From contig DATEHQ010000120.1 in NCBI GenBank assembly GCA_035279525.1, positions 1 to 12,723 on the forward strand: DNA of 12,723 nucleotides, in the 5' to 3' direction. Both the position numbers and the translations under genes were made by a program. Shown here one piece after another: positions 1-5,663 of this stretch. Under the pieces are notes generated by a model. That model searched no databases. It was not told the DNA's origin and saw only the letters and a list, made by a program, of their open reading frames with translations. How positions within the stretch are numbered: position 1 is the stretch's first letter; each line of letters opens with the position of its first letter. This DNA is from DATEHQ01 sp035279525 (GTDB lineage Bacteria; Chloroflexota; Dormibacteria; Dormibacterales; Dormibacteraceae).

Positions 1-24
1 TGGGGTTCCCTCTCATAATTTTCG

Positions 25-387
25 TCAGCCGGCGGCTTCGAGGCCCTGAGGGGAGTTCGCCTTGACGTGCTTGGTGATCCAGGCCTTGATCGGCGCCGTG
101 CCGCCCGGGAAACCCACTAGCCGGTCGACCAGCTTGCCGTCGCGGAACATGCCCAGGGTCGGGATGCCCATCACGCCGTAGCGAATGGCGAGGTCCTGGT
201 TGATGTCCACGTCGAGCTTGCCGACCTTGACCCTGCCGGCGAACTCGGTGGCGAGCTGCTCGACGAGGGGCGCCATCGCGTGGCAGGGGCCGCACCAGTC
301 TGCGTAGAAGTCGACCACGACGGGCTCCTCGGCTTTGAGCACGTCGGTCTCAAAGGTCGGACCGTCGAAGTGCTGAATGTTGCTCAT
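25..387 (-). CDS. trxA: Thioredoxin
   Basis: A 120-residue cytosolic thiol-disulfide oxidoreductase that reduces protein disulfides and is itself recharged by thioredoxin reductase, which is not in this window. The length is typical for a single-domain thioredoxin. The active site WCGPC is at residues 31-35 within FYADWCGPC, and the cis-proline loop GIPT is at 74-77 (Pro76). The buried Asp of the VVVDF strand (Asp26) is also present. The start is the ATG of MSNIQHF at 387; the frame stays open far upstream, but that extension has no thioredoxin similarity and runs antisense to the glycosyltransferase. The gene is divergent from the glycosyltransferase at 451, separated by 63 bp. No good Shine-Dalgarno lies close to the ATG, so the mRNA may have a very short leader. 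The C-terminal tail after residue 108 is a little longer than usual and probably disordered. Family assignment is secure. Confidence 0.97.
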   Translation of the reverse strand: MSNIQHFDGPTFETDVLKAEEPVVVDFYADWCGPCHAMAPLVEQLATEFAGRVKVGKLDVDINQDLAIRYGVMGIPTLGMFRDGKLVDRLVGFPGGTAPIKAWITKHVKANSPQGLEAAG

Positions 388-438
388 ACCGAATACAAGC
401 AGACCCGCGCGCTCCCTATTCCGATCCTCCGGCCCCTC

Positions 439-444
439 CATAAT
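439..444 (+). promoter_or_regulatory. Candidate -10 element for the glycosyltransferase operon
   Basis: CATAAT matches the TATAAT consensus at five of six bases and ends 6 nt before the GTG at 451. Transcription would then start at or next to the start codon, giving a leaderless mRNA. No convincing -35 hexamer or Shine-Dalgarno is visible. It belongs to a pattern repeated upstream of other genes here. Confidence 0.35.
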
Positions 445-450
445 CGGTTC

Positions 451-1986
451 GTGGCGACTGCAGAAGCCGGACGTCCCAACCCCACCGTCGAGCTCGCGCT
501 GCGCCAGTTCGGAGGGCGCCTTTTCGAGGCCGCCCCCGGCCTCGTCACCTGGATCCTGCTTCTCGCGCCGGCGTGGATCCCGATCATCTTCCAGTCGCCT
601 GGAGCCCTCCTCGTGGCGTCGGCGGTCCTCATCTTCGACATCTACTGGCTGCTCCGCGCGATCACTGTCGTGAGCGGCGTCTACAGCACCTTCTGGCGCA
701 TGCGCCGTGACATGGCGGCGGACTGGCTGGCGCGGTGCCGGGCGGACCAGGCGCAGGGCAAGGTGGACCCGCTCGACTACATCCACCTCTCGGTGATCCC
801 GACGTACACCGAGCCCTATCACGTGCTCGAGCGGACCGTCCAGGCGATCGTGGACTCCAACTACCCGCCCGAGCTGAAGATGGTCGGCATCATCACCCGG
901 GAGACGGACAAGCCAGGCTGGGAGAACGTCGCGCGGCTCAGGGAGAAGTTCGGGGGCCAGGTCCGCGGCTTCTATCACATCAAGGATCCCCTCGAACCCG
1001 GGATCGTGATCGGAAAGTCGGCGGCGATGAACTGGGGTGGCCGCTGGATGGTGCGCGTGCTGACCGAGGAGGGCTACGACCTCGATAAGATCCTGATCAC
1101 GGACCTGGATTCGGACTACCAGGTGCATCGGGAGTACTTCGCCTGGATCAGCTGGCATCACGCCCGTAACGCGTTGCGCGACTACGTCATCTGGCAGCCC
1201 GTGCCGCTCTTCCACAACAACATCTGGCAGGTCCCGATGGCGGTCCGGATCATGTCGGCCAGCACGTCGCAGTGGCAGATGTTTCTCCACTCGCGGCCGC
1301 ACCGGCTCGTCGCCTTCAGCAGCTACACGTGCAGCCTGCAGTTCGTGCACAAGGTCGGTTACTGGGACAAGGACGTGATCCCGGAGGATTCGCGCTTTTA
1401 CTGGAAGGCGTTCTTCACCTTCGGCCAGAAATTCTCGGTCAAGTCCGTCTACCTGCCGATCTACGGCGACTCGCCCAACTCACGCGACTACGCCGCCACG
1501 CACATGAGCCAGTACAACCAGATCAAGCGGTGGGCCTGGGGCATCACCGACGTACCGTACGTCCTGGCCCGGTTCTTCAAACACCCAGAGATTCCAATCC
1601 TGCTGCGATTCCGGCGATTCATGAACCTGTTCCTCAACCACCTCAACTGGATATTCCTGCCGGTGCTCCTGATGTTCGGCGCCTCGGTTCCCCTGTGGGT
1701 GAGCGTCGATTTTTCGCTGACCGACATAGGCCAAACGCTCTTCTATTACTCGGGCATCCTGCTCGGCACCACGCTGTCGACGGTCATCTTCTTTCTCTAT
1801 TTCGAGATGCGGATGCTCCCACCGAAGCCGGCGAACTGGCCTTTCTGGAAGAAGGTGCTCGTTCACCTCCAGTACTTCGCCTACCCCGTGGTCGGGCTCG
1901 TCCTCAGCGTGCTGCCGGCGCTCGAGGCGCACACGCGACTACTCTTGGGGCGCTACCTCGAATACCGCGTCACCGAGAAGGTGTGA
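451..1986 (+). CDS. Membrane-bound family 2 glycosyltransferase (processive-type)
   Basis: A 511-residue inner-membrane glycosyltransferase of the GT2 fold, expected to add sugar from a nucleotide-sugar donor to a cell-surface glycan or lipid acceptor; donor and acceptor are unknown. N-terminal hydrophobic segments (about residues 25-75) precede a cytosolic GT-A domain. The first strand reads VIPTYTE (115-121), the metal and nucleotide site is DLDSD (218-222), the acceptor-side acidic pair is ED (312-313), and QIKRW (357-361) is the QxxRW motif of cellulose synthase-like enzymes. About three hydrophobic segments follow from residue 390. I chose GTG at 451 because starts further upstream would overlap the divergent thioredoxin and add a non-homologous leader. 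It overlaps the next gene by 4 bp. The GT2 class is secure; processivity is inferred from QxxRW. Confidence 0.88.
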   Translation: MATAEAGRPNPTVELALRQFGGRLFEAAPGLVTWILLLAPAWIPIIFQSPGALLVASAVLIFDIYWLLRAITVVSGVYSTFWRMRRDMAADWLARCRADQAQGKVDPLDYIHLSVIPTYTEPYHVLERTVQAIVDSNYPPELKMVGIITRETDKPGWENVARLREKFGGQVRGFYHIKDPLEPGIVIGKSAAMNWGGRWMVRVLTEEGYDLDKILITDLDSDYQVHREYFAWISWHHARNALRDYVIWQPVPLFHNNIWQVPMAVRIMSASTSQWQMFLHSRPHRLVAFSSYTCSLQFVHKVGYWDKDVIPEDSRFYWKAFFTFGQKFSVKSVYLPIYGDSPNSRDYAATHMSQYNQIKRWAWGITDVPYVLARFFKHPEIPILLRFRRFMNLFLNHLNWIFLPVLLMFGASVPLWVSVDFSLTDIGQTLFYYSGILLGTTLSTVIFFLYFEMRMLPPKPANWPFWKKVLVHLQYFAYPVVGLVLSVLPALEAHTRLLLGRYLEYRVTEKV

Positions 1987-2453
1987 CCACGTTGGACGAA
2001 GCGGCCGCCCGGAACATCGTGAGCGCCCTGCAGGCCGAGTTCCACGCGGTTCACGAGAACTTTCGAAACCATGTGCGCGGGCTCGATCACGGCACGATCA
2101 ACTGGAAGCCGCTCCCGAAGGCCAACTCGATCGCGGTCCTGGTCGTGCACGCGTTGGGTTCGGAGCGCGAGGTGATCCTCTCCGTCAGGCAAGCCCAGAC
2201 GCAGCGCGACCGCGACTCGGAGTTCAGGGCCGAGGCGGAGGCGGCGGACCTGCTGGCTCTCCTGGACCAGGCCGACCGAGACGTCGACGAGCACCTGGGG
2301 TCTGCCACCGCCGCGGACCTGACCGAGCGTCGGCCTCGGGGCCAACGGAAGCCGCGACCCGGCCTGGAGTGGCTGATCACCAACTACGGCCACACTCGCG
2401 AGCACCTGGCGCAGGTCGAGCTGACCAAGCAGCTGTACGACAGCCGTACGTAA
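1983..2453 (+). CDS. DinB/DUF664-like four-helix bundle protein
   Basis: A 156-residue soluble protein that looks like the DinB/YfiT superfamily of helical-bundle, often metal-binding proteins, some of which are thiol-dependent transferases. This family is unrelated to DNA polymerase IV (dinB) further along. Features seen: WKPLP near residue 41, a helix with VVHALGSE (His56), and a C-terminal helix with GHTREHLAQVE (His137, His141). The three histidines are spaced like the metal triad of the family. The central part is rich in Asp, Glu and Arg. The GTG at 1983 forms a GTGA overlap with the glycosyltransferase stop, so translation is probably coupled. A TTG at 1992 is an alternative start with a better-spaced GAGAAGG upstream. 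The substrate is unknown, and nothing in the sequence ties the protein to sugar chemistry beyond the operon. Confidence 0.72.
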   Translation: MTTLDEAAARNIVSALQAEFHAVHENFRNHVRGLDHGTINWKPLPKANSIAVLVVHALGSEREVILSVRQAQTQRDRDSEFRAEAEAADLLALLDQADRDVDEHLGSATAADLTERRPRGQRKPRPGLEWLITNYGHTREHLAQVELTKQLYDSRT

Positions 2454-2468
2454 CCTTTTAGACCAGCA

Positions 2469-2480
2469 CCGCCATGGCGG
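2469..2480. repeat. 12-bp perfect palindrome CCGCCATGGCGG
   Basis: A perfect dyad in the convergent intergenic region. Its right arm shares bases with the left arm of the hairpin at 2477-2499, so the two structures cannot form together on one strand. It could be an operator-like site or chance in GC-rich DNA. Confidence 0.4.
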
Positions 2481-2499
2481 CCGAATTCACTTCGGCCGC
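2477..2499 (+). terminator. Candidate terminator hairpin after the glycosyltransferase operon
   Basis: GCGGCCGAA and TTCGGCCGC form a perfect 9-bp stem with a 5-nt loop (TTCAC), 23 nt after the stop codon at 2453. It is followed by GACTTTGTCTG, a weak T-containing tract rather than a true U-run. Position and stem strength support a terminator. Because it lies between convergent units it could act in both directions. Confidence 0.55.
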
Positions 2500-2647
2500 G
2501 ACTTTGTCTGAAGAGTCTGCCAGGCGTCGTCCCGAGTGACTACTTAGAAAAGTCCCAACCGTATACCGGAAGGAGAGCAGACCCGTCGCGAAGCGACCGG
2601 TCGATGCGATCAGTAAGTCCGCACCTTACCGCGCCTGGCGCGCAGAG

Positions 2648-2666
2648 GGAACCGCACCGGGGTTCC
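2648..2666 (-). terminator. Weak candidate terminator after the cytochrome b operon
   Basis: GGAACC and GGTTCC form a 6-bp stem with a 7-nt loop, 12 nt beyond the subunit IV stop codon on the minus strand. No U-run follows. A second short dyad, CGCGCCTGGCGCG, lies at 2630-2642. Called from position and symmetry only. Confidence 0.3.
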
Positions 2667-2678
2667 ATCTCATTTTCT

Positions 2679-3365
2679 CTACGCCCCGCAGACACGGCCG
2701 GTGAAGTACGGCAGGCAGAACTGGGGCCCCGCGAGCGCCCACAGCGTCAGGAAGAGGATGAAGCCGAGAAACAGCACCCAGCCCGTACCGGTGATGATGT
2801 TGCGGCCGGGAACCGGCCAGCGCTGCCATCCCAGGCGATGGGCGGCCCGCGGACCCGCGATCGCGTCGATCCACGGCCAGAGGATGAGCCCGCCCACCAC
2901 GATCGGCGGGATAACCAGCGACATGATCAGCTCGGGGCCGAGCTTCAAGAACTGGAACAGGAAGAGGAAGTACCAGTCGGGTCGCGGGATGGTGACCGCG
3001 CGCGGGTCGGCCGACGGCTCGAGCTGCAGGTTCTTCTGGACGAACGCGGCGAGCAGCCCGACGGTGATCAGCATGATCACGGCGATGATCGGGTAGGGCC
3101 AGAAATGGTCCGGAAAGAAAGGATGCGTGTCCTCGTCCGGCATGTCGTCGGCCAGGTGGTGACCCGCATCGCCCATGAGGATGGGGAAGAGGGCAAGCCC
3201 GACGATCACCGGGTAGAGGATGTGGTCGGGGCCGATGGGGAGCCGCTTCCACTCCGGCTCTAGGGTGTGGCCGGAGTGGCTGTCCACCTCGATGATCGGT
3301 ATCTCGGTCGCGGCGACCGCGGCCCCGGGTCCTTCCTTGCGGATGGAGTCTTTCTCGTCGCTCAC
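2679..3365 (-). CDS. petD: Cytochrome b C-terminal half, subunit IV type (PetD-like)
   Basis: A 228-residue membrane subunit of a Rieske/cytochrome b complex that completes the quinol-oxidation (Qo) site with the b6-type protein encoded just upstream. The Qo motif is PDWY at residues 129-132, followed by FLFLFQFLKLGP. PDWY replaces the mitochondrial PEWY and is associated in the family with low-potential menaquinol. About three transmembrane segments are visible: 91-110, 146-165 and 193-212. The N-terminus has a soluble extension of roughly 40 residues, rich in acidic and His residues. No CxxCH haem c motif is present, so this is not the cytochrome c-fused form known from Bacillus QcrC. The C-terminus carries two cysteines (217, 226) of unknown role. 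The GTG start overlaps the petB stop by 4 bp, with GGAG at 3371-3374 spaced 5 nt before it. Confidence 0.9.
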   Translation of the reverse strand: MSDEKDSIRKEGPGAAVAATEIPIIEVDSHSGHTLEPEWKRLPIGPDHILYPVIVGLALFPILMGDAGHHLADDMPDEDTHPFFPDHFWPYPIIAVIMLITVGLLAAFVQKNLQLEPSADPRAVTIPRPDWYFLFLFQFLKLGPELIMSLVIPPIVVGGLILWPWIDAIAGPRAAHRLGWQRWPVPGRNIITGTGWVLFLGFILFLTLWALAGPQFCLPYFTGRVCGA

Positions 3366-4057
3366 ATCGGCTCCGAGATTCCATGCGCCCGAATGAACCG
3401 GAAGTGGATGTACATCAGGAGCACGATGAGGGCCGGGAAGACGAAAACGTGCAGCGTGAAGAAGCGCTGCAGCGTCGGCGGGCCGACCACGGGGCCGCCC
3501 TGCAGGACCTGCTTGATGAAGGCGCCGAGCTGTTCAGGCGGCGCCGAGCCCGCGATCTTGATCGTGACCTCGGTCGCGAAATAAGCCTTGGTGTCCCACG
3601 GCAGGAGATACCCAGTCAGGGAGAGCACCAGGATGCAGAGCAGCATGATCACGCCGACGGTCCAGTTGAGCTCGCGCGGCGCGCGGTAGGACCCTGTCCA
3701 GTAGACGCGGGCCATGTGGACCAGGACCATGACGATCAGGATGTTGGCGCCCCAGAAGTGGACGCCTCGGATCAGCCAGCCGAGGTACACGGTGTTCTGG
3801 ATGAAGAGCACGCTGTTGTACGCCGGTGCGGGGTTGCCTGACGCGTCGGGCACGTAGTAGATCGCGAGCAGCACGCCGGTGATGAGCTGAAGGACGATCA
3901 GGATGAAGACCATCCCGCCGAAGCAGTAATAGAAGGCGTTGGCGAAGTTCGGCACCCGCTGGTAGAGGGCTTCGTCGACGGCCTTGGTGAACGGATAGCG
4001 CTCGTCGAGCCACCGCACCGCCGCCATCTGGATGTCGCGCGGGTGAGGGATCGCCAT
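3362..4057 (-). CDS. petB: Cytochrome b6-type N-terminal cytochrome b
   Basis: A 231-residue, four-helix, dihaem membrane subunit that carries electrons from the quinol-oxidation site across the membrane. Haem ligands pair as His100/His114 and His203/His218. The second pair has 14 residues between the histidines, the b6f-type spacing (bc1-type has 13). Cys45, in FYYCFGG, aligns with the cyanobacterial b6 cysteine (FYCLGG) that binds the extra haem c_n covalently, so a haem c_n is predicted. Other family signatures are PRELNW (127-132), GYLLPWDTKAY (149-159) and the C-terminal IRAHGISEP. The ATG start lies 6 nt after the Rieske stop. The split b6 plus subunit IV layout, with Rieske first, is typical of menaquinol:cytochrome c reductases in Gram-positive and related lineages. 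Assignment is secure; haem c_n is inferred from alignment. Confidence 0.95.
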   Translation of the reverse strand: MAIPHPRDIQMAAVRWLDERYPFTKAVDEALYQRVPNFANAFYYCFGGMVFILIVLQLITGVLLAIYYVPDASGNPAPAYNSVLFIQNTVYLGWLIRGVHFWGANILIVMVLVHMARVYWTGSYRAPRELNWTVGVIMLLCILVLSLTGYLLPWDTKAYFATEVTIKIAGSAPPEQLGAFIKQVLQGGPVVGPPTLQRFFTLHVFVFPALIVLLMYIHFRFIRAHGISEPM

Positions 4058-4063
4058 TCGCTT

Positions 4064-4600
4064 TCAGAAGCCCAGCTCGATGCCGTCGACCTGGATGGTG
4101 TTCGCGTCCTTGCCCTGCTTCCAGGTCAGGTGCGACAGCGGGAAGGCCGCCGGGCCGTGCAGGACCGTCCCATCGAGGTGGAAGCGTGAGCCGTGGCACG
4201 GGCAGTCGAAGCTGTTGGCCGTCGAGTTGAGCGCGACCGAGCAGCCGAGGTGAGAGCAGTTGATGGCGAGCACGTCGATGTTTCCCTGGTGCTTGACCAC
4301 GAAGCCCCCGAACGCAAGGTCGCCGGGCGCGTTGTCGCCTCCGCCGTCTTTCATGACGAAGGCCGAGTTAGGGCTCCGCGGGGCGTCGATCTTGATCGCG
4401 CCGCCCTCGGCCAGCTGGTCCAGGGGCGTCGCCAGCGAAACCGTGATCGGGCCCTTGCGCTGACCCTTGGGCGGCGGCGGCCAGAAGAAGACGAGCACCG
4501 GCGCCAGGCCGGTGACCACGGTGGCGGTGAGAAGACTGGCGATCCACCAGCCGAGAAACGTTCGACGGGTGACTCGCCTTGGCGCCCAAGCGTCTGCCAT
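4064..4600 (-). CDS. petC: Rieske [2Fe-2S] protein of a quinol:cytochrome c reductase
   Basis: A 178-residue membrane-anchored iron-sulfur protein that takes the first electron from quinol and passes it to a c-type cytochrome on the outer face. The N-terminus has TRRTFLGW (11-18), a twin-arginine-like signal anchor, followed by a hydrophobic segment (about 19-40) and a PPPP hinge. The cluster motif is CSHLGC (115-120) plus CPCHGSRF (133-140): Cys115, His117, Cys133 and His136 bind the cluster, and Cys120 and Cys135 form the supporting disulfide. GPAAFPL (149-155) is the Pro loop over the cluster. The ATG at 4600 is preceded at 10 nt by TAACAT, so the gene may have its own promoter although trpS ends only 39 nt upstream. 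The first gene of the reductase cluster. Confidence 0.95.
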   Translation of the reverse strand: MADAWAPRRVTRRTFLGWWIASLLTATVVTGLAPVLVFFWPPPPKGQRKGPITVSLATPLDQLAEGGAIKIDAPRSPNSAFVMKDGGGDNAPGDLAFGGFVVKHQGNIDVLAINCSHLGCSVALNSTANSFDCPCHGSRFHLDGTVLHGPAAFPLSHLTWKQGKDANTIQVDGIELGF

Positions 4601-4610
4601 CCGTCAGTGA

Positions 4611-4616
4611 ATGTTA
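4611..4616 (-). promoter_or_regulatory. Candidate -10 element for the Rieske/cytochrome b operon
   Basis: On the minus strand TAACAT (TAnnnT) ends 10 nt before the Rieske ATG. It lies in the 39-nt gap after trpS and would give an RNA with a leader of only a few bases. No clear -35 is seen. Confidence 0.4.
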
Positions 4617-4639
4617 GCGATCCCCGCGAGGGCGGTGCC

Positions 4640-5620
4640 TCAGGGGTACCCGGGGAGGCCGACCGCCTCGCGAACCTCGACCATCGTTTGCCGCGCCACC
4701 GCCCGGGCCTTTTCGCTGCCCTCGTCCAGGATGGCGGTCACGTGCTCGGGGCTGAGCTCGGCTCGGGCCTCACGAAACGGGCGGAACACCTCGATCATGC
4801 GCTCCGCGAGGATCTGCTTTTTCTCGTGACAGCCGATCTGCGCCCTGCGGCACAGGTCCCAGTAGTGCTGCCAATCGTCGAAGAAGAATTTGAAGAAGGC
4901 GCACACGTTGCAAGTCCGCGGGTGCCCGGGGTCGGACTTGCGCGGGCGCTTGACATCGGTGACCATGCTCAGCACCTGTTTGCGCAGGATCTCCGGCTCA
5001 TCGGTCACGCCGACGATGTTGCCCACGGTCTTGGACATGCGCTGCTTGCCGTCTGTCCCCTTGATCAACGGCGACTCGGTGAGCAGCGCCCGCGGCTCTG
5101 GGAAGACCGGCGAGTACGTGCGGTTGAACCTTCGGACGACCTCGCGGATCAGCTCGAGGTGGGCTTGCTGGTCCTTGCCGACCGGAACGCCGACGCCCTT
5201 GACGATCGCGATGTCACCGCCCTGCAGGACCGGGTAGCCGACGAGCCCGAGGTTGACGTTGTCGGGATGCTTCTTGGCCATCTCCTTGAATGTCGGGGTG
5301 CGCAGCACCCAGCTGAGCGGCGTCACCATCGACAGCAGCAGCGTCAGCTCGGCGACGTCGGGAACCTTCGACTGCTGGTAGAGCACGCTCCGGTTGGGGT
5401 CGATGCCGACAGCGAGCAGGTCGGCCGTCAGATCGAAGACCTTGTCTTCCACCTTGTGGCCGTCTGGCTCCGTCGTGAGCGCGTGATAGTCGGCCACGAA
5501 GTAGTAGCACTCGTAGTCCTTTTGGAGCTCGACCCAGTTCCTGGCGGCGCCGAGGTAGTTGCCGACGTGGAAGCGGCCGGTGGGTCGCATCCCGCTCAGG
5601 ATCCGCGTCCGCTCCTTCAC
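4640..5620 (-). CDS. trpS: Tryptophanyl-tRNA synthetase
   Basis: A 326-residue class Ic aminoacyl-tRNA synthetase that activates tryptophan with ATP and charges tRNA-Trp in the cytosol. The length is normal for bacterial TrpRS. The HIGH-type motif is HVGN (18-21), after the ATP-site sequence SGMRPTGRFH, and the KMSKS-type loop is RMSKT (194-198). GDIAIVKGVGVPVGKDQQAH (135-154) matches the tryptophan-site region of the family. An insert after residue 230 holds four cysteines (237, 240, 257, 264) in TCNVC and LCRRAQIGC. This resembles the Cys-rich, metal or [4Fe-4S] site of Thermotoga-type TrpRS, with different spacing. The start is GTG at 5620; an internal Met11 is too late because it would remove part of the first strand. 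TAGACT lies 9 nt upstream. Identity is secure; metal binding is inference. Confidence 0.97.
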   Translation of the reverse strand: MKERTRILSGMRPTGRFHVGNYLGAARNWVELQKDYECYYFVADYHALTTEPDGHKVEDKVFDLTADLLAVGIDPNRSVLYQQSKVPDVAELTLLLSMVTPLSWVLRTPTFKEMAKKHPDNVNLGLVGYPVLQGGDIAIVKGVGVPVGKDQQAHLELIREVVRRFNRTYSPVFPEPRALLTESPLIKGTDGKQRMSKTVGNIVGVTDEPEILRKQVLSMVTDVKRPRKSDPGHPRTCNVCAFFKFFFDDWQHYWDLCRRAQIGCHEKKQILAERMIEVFRPFREARAELSPEHVTAILDEGSEKARAVARQTMVEVREAVGLPGYP

Positions 5621-5629
5621 AGTCGCACG

Positions 5630-5635
5630 AGTCTA
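5630..5635 (-). promoter_or_regulatory. Candidate -10 element for trpS
   Basis: TAGACT on the minus strand ends 9 nt before the trpS GTG. It sits only 14 bp from the opposite-facing -10 of the flippase gene, so the two promoters are interlocked in a 43-bp intergenic region. Confidence 0.4.
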
Positions 5636-5649
5636 ACCATGCCGCAGAT

Positions 5650-5655
5650 TACGAT
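5650..5655 (+). promoter_or_regulatory. Candidate -10 element for the flippase gene
   Basis: TACGAT (TAnnnT) ends 8 nt before the TTG at 5664, the distance expected when transcription begins at the start codon. The only Shine-Dalgarno-like string (AGG, 5658-5660) is too close to the TTG to work normally. Confidence 0.42.
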
Positions 5656-5663
5656 TCAGGTAG

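Noticed and set aside
280..450. Earlier ATG at 280 for the glycosyltransferase
   Set aside because: It would lie antisense within the thioredoxin gene and adds 57 residues unlike any GT2 N-terminus. GTG at 451 follows a -10-like element.
388..1350. Upstream in-frame extension of the thioredoxin gene to 1350 on the minus strand
   Set aside because: The extension is Arg/Asp/His-rich antisense of the glycosyltransferase and has no thioredoxin features; the canonical N-terminus begins at the ATG at 387.
2581..2645. Possible structured RNA or riboswitch in the convergent gap (GTCGCGAAGCGAC and neighbours)
   Set aside because: Only short isolated stems are visible, with no downstream gene in the right orientation and no riboswitch core that I recognise.
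2604..3263. Open frame of 219 codons on the plus strand, with AGGAGAG upstream at 2571-2577
   Set aside because: Its protein is Glu/Arg/Asp-rich with no domain, it runs antisense to the PDWY-containing subunit IV gene, and the spacing to the ATG (26 nt) is too long.
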